Assembly (NCBI GenBank): GCA_021778975.1 | Contig: JAJYBO010000184.1 | Coordinates: 1 to 6,088, forward strand | Length of the DNA: 6,088 nucleotides | DNA from: Deltaproteobacteria bacterium | GTDB taxonomy: Bacteria > Desulfobacterota > Desulfobacteria > Desulfobacterales > Desulfatirhabdiaceae | Reading direction: 5' to 3' | Shown: one piece after another, positions 1 to 5,693 of the stretch | Numbering within the stretch: position 1 is the stretch's first letter | Layout: every line of letters starts with the position of its first letter | Notes under the pieces: model-generated | Seen by the model: the letters and a program-made list of their open reading frames with translations, nothing else | Told to the model about the DNA's origin: nothing | Database searches by the model: none | Program-made: the position numbers and the translations under genes

Positions 1-176
1 GAAATACATATGATCGGGCGGCAATCCTGTCGGTATGGTATGTTGTATTGAATCATATTGTCCGATTTTATACTCGTATGTTATGCAATATCACCATTGT
101 GGGTTCAAGCGTATATAAATCTAAGGCTTCCCCTCCATTTCAGCACAGGGTGTTCTTTTCTTTGTTGAGAATCACC
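1..176. other. AT-rich intergenic flank, no supported gene
   Basis: This stretch is visibly richer in A and T than the rest of the window and lies downstream of the deaminase gene. I see no RNA gene and no hairpin followed by a T-run that would end the deaminase transcript. On the minus strand an ATG at 56-54 opens a frame that stays open to the left edge (MIQYNIPYRQDCRPIICI). This could be the first 18 codons of the next gene, but it has no good ribosome binding site and is too short to identify. Plus-strand frames here show no family signature. Confidence 0.5.
80..108 (-). promoter_or_regulatory. possible sigma-70-like promoter reading leftward
   Basis: On the minus strand TTGAAC (108-103) and CATAAC (85-80) are separated by exactly 17 bases, a plausible -35/-10 pair in an AT-rich region. 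It would drive leftward transcription toward the open frame that begins at 56. A second -10-like TATAAA lies at 72-67. Such matches arise easily by chance in AT-rich DNA, so this is only a candidate. Confidence 0.2.
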
Positions 177-1958
177 TCAAGTCATGACAACCGGCAAATA
201 CCGCCCGCTCTTGAGATCGAAAACGCCTTCCTCGCATATCCGCAAATAGGGAATGGCGGCTGTCGTCAAGGTGGCAAGGGTAAGCAGGGGATCCGGCGGA
301 ATTGCACCGAGAGCATGCACCGCGGCGGCTACAGCCTCCATCCCTTTCTTAACTGTTTCCGCAGATTCATCCGACATTAACCCCATCACCGGAAGAGGCA
401 ATTCCGCGGTGATCTTTCCCCGGTCACACACCACAAATCCGCCCTTCAACGCGTGTATTCTGCAGACGGCCGTCGCCATGTCCGCATCCGTTACCCCGAC
501 AACAACGATATCGGTCGAATCCCAGGAAGCGCTTGTGGCGAAAGCTCCGCTGCGCAGCCCGAACCCGCGGATAAACCCGACGGCCGTCTTGCCGGGTGTG
601 TTCGTCCGGTCTATGGCGGCCAGTTTGATGATATCGTGGTCCGGATCAGGGCGGATTTCTCCCTGATCCACAGGCAGTTGCTTCCGTTCTTCCTTTGTCA
701 CCAGCGCTGTGATCAGCGTCACCACACGAACTTCCGCTTCGGCGGCATCCTCCTGCGGCGCACGCATGCAAAACATGCCGGCGGTGACATCGTCGTTCAG
801 GTGGATGGTGTCACGGCTTTTCGGGGAAAATCGGTGTCGTCGGACATTCGGTAATACATCGCCATGCTTCCAGACAACCTTCCCCCGGGCAATGACCCAT
901 TGGGGAACAATGCGATCCGGCGCCGGAACGATCACCAGGTCGGCCTGCCGTCCCGGCGCGATGCCGCCCACAACGGCGTCAATACCGAAATGCTCGGCAA
1001 CATTCAGGGTGGCCATTCGAATGGCGTCAACCGGTGAAAACCCCAGGCCGATAGCCTTTTGCACGACCGCATCCAGGTACCCCCGCTGCAACAGATGAAC
1101 CGGGTTGACGCCGTCCGTCACAAGCAGCAGCCTGCGGTGAGAAACATGGTGATGAATCATCGCGCTGACAGCCGAAAGCTCCTGCCGGATGCTGCCTTCC
1201 CGGATCATAACCGCCATACCGAGTCGAAGCCGTTCAAGCGCATCCTGGCATGAAATGGCCTCATGACAGGAAGAAACCCCGGTCGCCGCATAAGCCGCCA
1301 ATTTGGGGCCACTGGCGCCGGCGCTGTGTCCTTCCAGAACTTTGTCCCTTCGCAGGGTTTCGCGAAATCGCTGCATGTAAAGCTCAGGCGCTTTCAGCAC
1401 CGCCTGCCAGTAAGACTCCCCCAGGCCGATCACCGCCTCATGATCGAGAATGGCGATCAAATCTTCAGCCGGCATCCGGGACGTCGCCGGGCTGATCGAA
1501 GCCAGCGCGGGCGCTGTCGCCAGCATCGTGATGGGCTGGGCTTCGATGGCGGCCAAAAAATCCATCACCCCGTCACGCCCGGCCACCGGATAGGTTTCCA
1601 TTGTTTCGGTGATGATGGTGGTAACACCCGCGCGGATGGCATACGGAAGAAAACGATCAGGGGTCACCATCGAGGCCAGATGGGTGTGACCTTCGATAAA
1701 ACCAGGGATTACCGCCTGCCCCGCCGCATCAATGATTTCTGTACCCGGACCGATACATCCGGGCGCCAGAGAGCCGACCGCGGCGATCCAGCCATTCCGG
1801 ATAGCAATGGCGCAATCCGGCAGTATTTCTCCGGAATAGACATTGACCAGATTCGCGTGAATGACTGCAAGATCGGCGGAAGATTTCCCCAGGGCGGTAT
1901 CCATGAGGGATTCGATATCTCGTTCGGCCAGTATGCGGCTCACCAGAGAAATGGGCAT
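177..1958 (-). CDS. adenine deaminase family amidohydrolase (divergent)
   Basis: This 593-residue protein has the full two-part build of adenine deaminases: an amidohydrolase barrel and an adenine deaminase C-terminal domain (about 410-590). Classical members hydrolyse adenine to hypoxanthine and ammonia in the cytoplasm for purine salvage. Metal-site residues visible here are H91 and H93 (PGFIEGHTH), E181 (GLGES), H211 (EGHSAG), H232 (SCHEA) and D282 (VTDG). The C-terminal domain is recognisable from VGFIRGFGLRSGA (459-471) and LPLPVMGLMSD (520-530). Several positions I recall as near-invariant in true adenine deaminases differ. The usual DPHEIANV stretch reads ETMETYPV, with Met120 in place of His. 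The usual HIESSM reads HLASM. The C-terminal HDSHN reads WDSTD (479-483). Family membership is firm, but adenine as substrate is not. The ATG at 1958 is preceded by GAGAGGAG with a 7-base gap. The gene stands alone and is divergent from the small membrane protein gene. I withhold the symbol ade because of the changed residues. Confidence 0.9.
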   Translation of the reverse strand: MPISLVSRILAERDIESLMDTALGKSSADLAVIHANLVNVYSGEILPDCAIAIRNGWIAAVGSLAPGCIGPGTEIIDAAGQAVIPGFIEGHTHLASMVTPDRFLPYAIRAGVTTIITETMETYPVAGRDGVMDFLAAIEAQPITMLATAPALASISPATSRMPAEDLIAILDHEAVIGLGESYWQAVLKAPELYMQRFRETLRRDKVLEGHSAGASGPKLAAYAATGVSSCHEAISCQDALERLRLGMAVMIREGSIRQELSAVSAMIHHHVSHRRLLLVTDGVNPVHLLQRGYLDAVVQKAIGLGFSPVDAIRMATLNVAEHFGIDAVVGGIAPGRQADLVIVPAPDRIVPQWVIARGKVVWKHGDVLPNVRRHRFSPKSRDTIHLNDDVTAGMFCMRAPQEDAAEAEVRVVTLITALVTKEERKQLPVDQGEIRPDPDHDIIKLAAIDRTNTPGKTAVGFIRGFGLRSGAFATSASWDSTDIVVVGVTDADMATAVCRIHALKGGFVVCDRGKITAELPLPVMGLMSDESAETVKKGMEAVAAAVHALGAIPPDPLLTLATLTTAAIPYLRICEEGVFDLKSGRYLPVVMT

Positions 1959-1965
1959 GGGAAGA

Positions 1966-1973
1966 CTCCTCTC
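1966..1973 (-). promoter_or_regulatory. ribosome binding site of the deaminase gene
   Basis: GAGAGGAG on the minus strand ends 7 bases before the ATG at 1958-1956. It supports that ATG as the start of the 593-residue product. Confidence 0.75.
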
Positions 1974-2012
1974 TCGTTTTTTTCAAAGCCGTTGTAAACC
2001 GCTGTTTTATGC

Positions 2013-2018
2013 GTTATA
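2013..2018 (-). promoter_or_regulatory. possible -10 element for the deaminase gene
   Basis: TATAAC on the minus strand matches five of six bases of the TATAAT consensus and lies about 55 bases upstream of the deaminase ATG. No good -35 hexamer sits 16-18 bases further up. That position (about 2035-2041) instead runs into the left arm of the perfect dyad at 2038-2058. A regulator bound there would touch the promoter, but both the promoter and the regulation are inference. Confidence 0.25.
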
Positions 2019-2037
2019 CAATGACCCTTGCAGTACC

Positions 2038-2058
2038 CGATTCGTTTTGAACGAATCG
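2038..2058. repeat. perfect inverted repeat, candidate operator
   Basis: The arms CGATTCGTT (2038-2046) and AACGAATCG (2050-2058) are exact reverse complements separated by TTG. Neither strand has a T-run after the arms, so this is not an intrinsic terminator. It lies between two divergent genes, 80 bases from the deaminase start and 68 bases from the membrane protein start. That is a typical place for a dimeric regulator's operator. No regulator gene is present in the window. Confidence 0.5.
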
Positions 2059-2111
2059 CTCCTTGATGGTTGATGCGCTCGTAAAAAATCGAATTTTTGT
2101 GTTTTCAAAAC

Positions 2112-2118
2112 AAAGGCG
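2112..2118 (+). promoter_or_regulatory. ribosome binding site that decides the start of the small membrane protein
   Basis: AAAGGCG lies 7 bases before the ATG at 2126. The same frame is open further upstream, with TTG at 2063 and ATG at 2066, but neither of those is preceded by a purine-rich site. The 2126 start is therefore preferred. Confidence 0.6.
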
Positions 2119-2125
2119 ATACCTT

Positions 2126-2572
2126 ATGAAGTTATTACACCTGAAACCCGAAGCCCCCCGATACTGCCTTCTTGCCGCCGCGGGCCTGATGTGGAGCGCT
2201 GTCGGCGTCATGCTCTGCGGAATCGCCTGGAAATGGCTGTCCTCATCCGCGGCCATGCTGAGGACAGCGGCGTCAGTCATGACCGGCATTGCAGGCGCGT
2301 GGATCGTCTATCGCTTCGGATTTTCTAAAATTGCGCTGAAAAACATCGAACGGCTCAGCCAGCTTCCGGAAAGAGCCTGTTTTTTTGCATTTCAGGCATG
2401 GAAGAGCTACGTCATCATTGCCGTCATGATTCTGCTGGGAATTACGCTGCGGCATTCCGCCATTCCCCGCTATTATCTGGCGGCGCTTTATATCACGATC
2501 GGTGGTGCGCTCTTTCTGTCCAGCATTCTGTATCATGTTCGTTTGTGGCGGATACTGTGTCCCAAACCGTGA
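2126..2572 (+). CDS. uncharacterised four-helix membrane protein
   Basis: This 148-residue protein is almost entirely hydrophobic segments, with about four membrane helices near 13-36, 43-63, 94-108 and 116-136. A short basic loop (about 64-93) contains RFGFSKIALKNIERL and FFAFQAWKSY. I see no catalytic or metal motif and no cleavable signal peptide. The tail is short and basic (RLWRILCPKP). The sequence resembles a conserved hypothetical family I associate with Desulfobacterota, but I cannot name it or assign a function. The start at 2126 is chosen because it has the AAAGGCG site and gives the natural N-terminus MKLLHLKPEAPRY. A 169-residue version starting at TTG 2063 is possible but would add a non-hydrophobic leader. 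The gene stands alone, divergent from the deaminase and convergent with the ABC permease. Confidence 0.8.
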   Translation: MKLLHLKPEAPRYCLLAAAGLMWSAVGVMLCGIAWKWLSSSAAMLRTAASVMTGIAGAWIVYRFGFSKIALKNIERLSQLPERACFFAFQAWKSYVIIAVMILLGITLRHSAIPRYYLAALYITIGGALFLSSILYHVRLWRILCPKP

Positions 2573-2610
2573 CAGCCCCTGCAAATAGCCATGACCCTTC
2601 AGCCCCCGCC

Positions 2611-2643
2611 GCGCCTCATTCGTTGTATTTCCGGATGAGGCGC
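2611..2643. repeat. strong hairpin across the permease stop codon
   Basis: GCGCCTCAT (2611-2619) and ATGAGGCGC (2635-2643) are perfect reverse complements. One G-T wobble and two more G-C pairs extend the stem to about 12 pairs, leaving a loop of about 9 bases (2623-2631). The permease stop codon (2618-2616) lies in one arm and its last codons fill the loop and other arm. The hairpin sits at a convergent junction where a two-way transcription stop would be expected. However, no T-run follows it on either strand, so it is not a classical intrinsic terminator. It may be a weak or Rho-assisted terminator, or a 3'-end stabiliser. Confidence 0.5.
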
Positions 2644-3392
2644 AACCCATAAATGAAAAACAATACCGCATACGCCGTCATCATTCCCAGAGATATCAAG
2701 GCCTGATGATCTAACGATAGCTTGCGTATCAGAATGTTGGTATGCGTCAGGGGCATCATGAAAATGATGGCCTTGATAAGGGGGGGGGTTCTGTCCACCG
2801 GAAAAAACGTGCCGCTGAAAAACGCCATCGGCATGATGAAAAAGTTGGAATAGGTGGCGGTGTCTTCATGCGATTTGGTCAGCATTCCCGTAATGACACC
2901 CAGGCTGGCGAACATGAAGCAGTTCAGCAGCAGGGCGCTCAGAAACAGCGGGTGGATGGTGAAATCCGGCGATACGGCAAACCCCACCAGAATAATCAGT
3001 GAAGAAGCGAACAGCCCCTTGACCATACCGGCCATGACTTCGCCGATCATGATGGAAAACGCGGGGATGGGCGACTGCACCAGCACCTGAAACGTCTTGA
3101 AATACAGCCGGTTGAGGTTCAGCGCCGATGAAACCCAGGTGTAGGAATTGTTCATGGAACTCATCGCCACCAACCCCGGAATCAGAAAACTCAGATACCC
3201 GACGCCTTTGAGTTGAACACTTTTTCCAAGACCGAATCCAAAAGCAATCAAATAGATGATCGGCACCACCATCGCCGAAAAGAGGTACCCCAATTTCAGT
3301 AGTTTCCGGCGAAACAGCAGCATCTCCCGAAGGAAGACCGGATACCACCCCATATGTTCAATCCGTTGAAAAAACATGGACATTTCTTTCAT
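2616..3392 (-). CDS. ABC-2 type transporter permease
   Basis: This 258-residue inner-membrane protein forms the channel of an ABC-2 exporter, of the kind that moves drugs, lipids or polysaccharide out of the cytoplasm. It has a short cytoplasmic N-terminus followed by about six hydrophobic segments (about 36-56, 68-90, 112-140, 148-172, 183-199 and 229-250). The family hallmark near the C-terminus is clear: FFSGTFFPVDRTPPLIKAI (191-209), then MPLTHTNILIRKL. The layout is like the NodJ and DrrB permeases. The ATG at 3392 shares an ATGA overlap with the stop of the upstream ATPase gene. Its own ribosome site is poor, a G-run about 10 bases upstream, so translational coupling is likely. The length is normal for the family. 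Codons 202-205 contain a run of nine C on the coding strand. The substrate cannot be read from sequence. Confidence 0.92.
   Translation of the reverse strand: MKEMSMFFQRIEHMGWYPVFLREMLLFRRKLLKLGYLFSAMVVPIIYLIAFGFGLGKSVQLKGVGYLSFLIPGLVAMSSMNNSYTWVSSALNLNRLYFKTFQVLVQSPIPAFSIMIGEVMAGMVKGLFASSLIILVGFAVSPDFTIHPLFLSALLLNCFMFASLGVITGMLTKSHEDTATYSNFFIMPMAFFSGTFFPVDRTPPLIKAIIFMMPLTHTNILIRKLSLDHQALISLGMMTAYAVLFFIYGLRLIRKYNE
2780..2788 (-). repeat. C9 homopolymer inside the permease gene
   Basis: Nine consecutive C on the coding strand (G on the plus strand) span codons 202-205 (Thr-Pro-Pro-Leu). Loss of one C would bring a TGA into frame about eight codons downstream and remove the last helix. The frame is intact as given. 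Confidence 0.9.
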
Positions 3393-4240
3393 TCGATACG
3401 GCCCCCGGTTAACTTGATGAACACATCTTCGAGGTTGGATTTGCGGACGGTCACGCTGTTGTTTTCCTGCCGTGCGATATCATGGGCGTCTTCCCGGCTC
3501 TTGCAGATGTGCTGAATGAGTTTACCCTCGGCATCCACATATTCGACAATATGGTCCCCGACGCTGCGCTTCAATTGATCGGGGGTGTCGAGAGCGATCA
3601 GCCTGCCTTTGGCGAGTATGCAGACCCGGTCGCACAGGGCTTCCGCTTCTTCGATGTAGTGGGTGGTGATGATGACGGTTCTGCCATCAATACCTGTTTT
3701 GCGAACCACATCCCACATCTGACGCCGTATCTGAGGATCCAGACCGATGGACGGTTCGTCCAGAAACAAAACCGAAGGCGCCGGAAGCAGCGCTCTGGCG
3801 ATCAGAAGCCGTCGCTGCATCCCACCGGAAAACCCGGATACGACGGTGTTCTGTCTGTCCCACAATCCCACCATTTTCAGGGTTTCGGAAATTTTTTCGT
3901 TTCTGTTCCGCACATGATGGAGCATCCCGTAAATCAACAGATTTTCACGGGCGGTGAGTTCCCTGTCCAAATTGTTCTCCTGCGGCACAACGCCGATGAT
4001 CTTCCTGATTTCGAGTGGATTCTGATGGACATCCATCCCCGCGATCCGGCATGTTCCGGTGTCCGGACGGCTCAGCGTCGTGAGCAGTTTGATGGTGGTG
4101 GTCTTTCCGGCGCCATTCGGTCCCAGCAGCCCAAACACCTCTCCGCGCCGGACGGACAAACTCAGGTTGTCCACCGCCCGGATTTTTCCGTAATGTTTGG
4201 TCACATCGCGGAGTTCAATCATGTATTCGTCATTGACCAT
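3389..4240 (-). CDS. ABC transporter ATP-binding protein (DrrA/NodI type)
   Basis: This 283-residue cytoplasmic ATPase powers the ABC-2 permease encoded just downstream. All nucleotide-binding elements are intact: Walker A GPNGAGKT (40-47), Q-loop Gln87 (VPQEN), signature FSGGMQRR (137-144), Walker B VLFLDEP (157-163), D-loop GLDP (166-169) and the switch His194 (TTHY). A C-terminal extension of about 60 residues ends in SNLEDVFIKLTGG (268-280), usual for exporters of the DrrA/NodI/CcmA-like group. The ATG at 4240 is preferred because AGGG lies 7 bases upstream. A later in-frame ATG at 4222 (MIELRDV) fits many homologues but lacks a good ribosome site. The stop overlaps the permease start by ATGA. 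The gene is divergent from the glycosyltransferase with about 60 bases between. Sequence alone does not separate drug, lipid and polysaccharide exporters. Confidence 0.95.
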   Translation of the reverse strand: MVNDEYMIELRDVTKHYGKIRAVDNLSLSVRRGEVFGLLGPNGAGKTTTIKLLTTLSRPDTGTCRIAGMDVHQNPLEIRKIIGVVPQENNLDRELTARENLLIYGMLHHVRNRNEKISETLKMVGLWDRQNTVVSGFSGGMQRRLLIARALLPAPSVLFLDEPSIGLDPQIRRQMWDVVRKTGIDGRTVIITTHYIEEAEALCDRVCILAKGRLIALDTPDQLKRSVGDHIVEYVDAEGKLIQHICKSREDAHDIARQENNSVTVRKSNLEDVFIKLTGGRIE

Positions 4241-4247
4241 TGACCAT
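4231..4247 (-). repeat. 7-bp tandem repeat over the ATPase start codon
   Basis: On the coding strand ATGGTCA occurs twice in tandem and is followed by a third ATG, placing three ATGs seven bases apart in different frames. Only the middle one (4240) opens the ATPase. The first (4247) gives a five-codon frame (MVNGQ) ending inside the ATPase gene. The third (4233) stops after four codons. AGGG directly abuts the first ATG and is well spaced for the middle one. Confidence 0.7.
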
Positions 4248-4253
4248 CCCTGT
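4248..4253 (-). promoter_or_regulatory. ribosome binding site of the ABC ATPase gene
   Basis: ACAGGG on the coding strand ends 7 bases before the ATG at 4240. It touches the upstream ATG at 4247 with no spacing, which argues against use of that codon. Confidence 0.5.
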
Positions 4254-4302
4254 GTAATAAACCCGTTTGTACTTTTTGAATCTTGCGTAGAGAAATACAG
4301 TT

Positions 4303-5184
4303 ATGACAGCATCCGCTCCTTATGATATTTCCATCATCATTGTCAATTACAACACCCGCGACTATCTTGCCGCCTGTCTCGATTCGCTGCCCCGCCCCGT
4401 TCCGCCGCATCTGCAGATCATCGTGGTGGACAACGCATCACAGGATGACAGCCTGAACATGCTCAGCCGCCGGTTTCAACATGTGACCGTCATCGCCAAT
4501 GCCAGCAATGCAGGATTTGCCGGCGCCAACAACCAGGGCATCGCCATCGGCCAGGGGCGCTATCTGTATTTCCTGAACCCGGATACCGAGGTTCGCCCCG
4601 GCGCGCTCGAAGCCATGCGCCGCTATATGGATTCTCATCCGGAGGTTGGCATCGCGGGAACCCTGCTGGTCAACCCGGACGGCTCCCCGCAACCATCCGT
4701 CGAATACCGATACCCCGGAGAAAAACACGCCCGAAAATCACTGGCAGGTCTCACAGGGGAAATCGCCTGGGTGCTGGGCGCCAGCATGATCGCCCGCTCG
4801 GACGCCATAAGCGCCGTTTCTGGATTCGATGACACTTTCTTTCTGTATGGCGAGGAACAGGATCTGTGTTTGCGGCTCAGAAAATCAGGATGGGCGATTG
4901 GATATGTTCCGGAGGCCGTCGTAATGCACTGGGGAGGTAAAAGCGAACGACACCATACGCCGGCGCATGTTTGGGAAAAGAAGTTCAGGGCGGAGTTGAA
5001 ATTTTACCACACCCATTACCCGGCCCGCGCCATCGGGCGTATCCGCCTGGAAAATGTGGCGCAGGCCCTCTGGCGGATTGTCACGATACGCCTGACCCTG
5101 CCTTTTTGCCGCGATACATCCCTTCTTGAAAGCAAACTTGAAAAATATCGAACCGCCCTTAAAATTTTTGGCGGCCACCCGTGA
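4303..5184 (+). CDS. family 2 glycosyltransferase (rhamnosyltransferase/WbbL-like)
   Basis: This 293-residue GT-A-fold enzyme probably transfers a sugar from a nucleotide donor to a growing glycan such as O-antigen, capsule or another surface polysaccharide, at the cytoplasmic face of the inner membrane. Visible motifs in order are IIIVNYNTRDYL (11-22), VVDNASQDDS (41-50), NAGFAGANNQGI (69-80), the DxD-equivalent NPDTE (92-96), LLVNPDGSPQPS (121-132), the acceptor-side WVLGASMIARSDAI (156-169), FFLYGEEQDLCLRLRKSGW (179-197) with the likely catalytic acid in GEEQD, and HWGGKS (209-214). There is no strong membrane helix; a basic, partly hydrophobic tail (about 245-290) may associate with the membrane. 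The ATG at 4303 is the first possible start, since TAG lies at 4288 in frame. Its ribosome site is weak (AGAGAAA). The gene is single, convergent with the BFN gene with only 11 bases between. Donor and acceptor sugars cannot be told from sequence. Confidence 0.93.
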   Translation: MTASAPYDISIIIVNYNTRDYLAACLDSLPRPVPPHLQIIVVDNASQDDSLNMLSRRFQHVTVIANASNAGFAGANNQGIAIGQGRYLYFLNPDTEVRPGALEAMRRYMDSHPEVGIAGTLLVNPDGSPQPSVEYRYPGEKHARKSLAGLTGEIAWVLGASMIARSDAISAVSGFDDTFFLYGEEQDLCLRLRKSGWAIGYVPEAVVMHWGGKSERHHTPAHVWEKKFRAELKFYHTHYPARAIGRIRLENVAQALWRIVTIRLTLPFCRDTSLLESKLEKYRTALKIFGGHP

Positions 5185-5199
5185 CACCGGCAGGGTCAC
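5181..5199. terminator. small hairpin over both convergent stop codons
   Basis: GTGAC (5181-5185) pairs with GTCAC (5195-5199). After one bulged A, CC (5187-5188) pairs with GG (5193-5194) around a GGCA loop. The stem covers the stop codons of both the glycosyltransferase (5182-5184) and the BFN gene (5198-5196). No clean T-run follows: the plus strand has only a broken CCTTGTATTTT, and the minus strand reads GGGTGGCC first. A shared weak terminator is possible. Confidence 0.25.
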
Positions 5200-5693
5200 A
5201 CCTTGTATTTTCCGAAATCGCCCGGAGATAGATTCTTGAGATATTCCGCCCACTTTTTGCCTTCGTCGCTATTGTCCGCGGCCAGGGCGGTTTCGGTATC
5301 CTTCTCGGATTTTCGATAGACATTTTCGTCTATGAAAATGGGGACATCCGCTCTGAGTGCGATGGCAATGGCGTCGCTGGGCCGTGCATCCATGCTGAAC
5401 AGCCTCTCTAAAGACGCACAATGAATTTTGGCGTAAAACGTATTTTCCTGAAGGTCGCAGACCTCGACACTGACGATTGTGACCCCGGTCATGGCGGCGA
5501 AATTCAAAAAAAGGTCGTGCGTCATGGGCCGGTCAAAACGCATGCTTTTCAAAGACGTTGCAATCGCGGCGGCCTCCAGCATGCCGATCCAGATGGGCAT
5601 CATCCGGCCATCATCTTCGGATTTGAGAAGTACTATGGGCGTGTTGGAATCCGGATCCAGTATCAGACCTGAAATTGTTACCTTGTGTTGCAC
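5196..5693 (-). CDS. bifunctional nuclease family protein (BFN/DUF151)
   Basis: This 165-residue cytoplasmic protein contains one BFN domain (about 5-130). Plant members are reported to have RNase and DNase activity; the bacterial role is unclear. Diagnostic stretches are LDPDSNTPIVLL (12-23), MPIWIGMLEAAAIA (32-45), RPMTHDLF (55-62), TFYAKI (85-90), the core MDARPSDAIAIALR (101-114) and PIFIDENVY (118-126). The C-terminal tail WAEYLKNLSPGDFGKYKV (148-165) is typical of deltaproteobacterial members. No UvrB/UvrC-like extension follows. The start is GTG at 5693, set by a perfect AGGAGG at 5706-5701 with a 7-base gap. The first 16 bases lie inside the end of miaB, so the two genes are almost certainly co-transcribed and possibly translationally coupled. 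Confidence 0.93.
   Translation of the reverse strand: MQHKVTISGLILDPDSNTPIVLLKSEDDGRMMPIWIGMLEAAAIATSLKSMRFDRPMTHDLFLNFAAMTGVTIVSVEVCDLQENTFYAKIHCASLERLFSMDARPSDAIAIALRADVPIFIDENVYRKSEKDTETALAADNSDEGKKWAEYLKNLSPGDFGKYKV

Noticed and set aside
8..58. Inverted repeat ATATGAT/ATCATAT
   Set aside because: Seven-base AT-rich arms separated by 37 bases are expected by chance in this composition.
48..74. Plus-strand TTGAAT/TATACT as a promoter
   Set aside because: The spacing is 15 bases, shorter than usual, and it would drive transcription only into the antisense of the deaminase.
165..180. Small hairpin TTGAG/CTCAA at the deaminase stop, considered as a terminator
   Set aside because: Only five pairs, and no T-run follows in the direction of deaminase transcription.
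48..380. Plus-strand open frame of 110 codons at the left end
   Set aside because: Most of it is antisense to the deaminase 3' end, it has no ribosome site or family signature, and its composition looks random.
1263..1997. Plus-strand open frame of 244 codons
   Set aside because: It lies opposite the N-terminal half of the deaminase, is rich in Arg, Gly and His as antisense frames of GC-rich genes are, and shows no domain.
2866..3348. Minus-strand open frame of 160 codons inside the permease gene, considered as a product of frameshifting at the C9 tract
   Set aside because: It is in another frame of the permease and ends about 80 bases before the C9 tract, so slippage there cannot join it to the permease.
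3482..4243. Plus-strand open frame of 253 codons
   Set aside because: It is the antisense shadow of the ABC ATPase, whose motifs are all intact on the minus strand.
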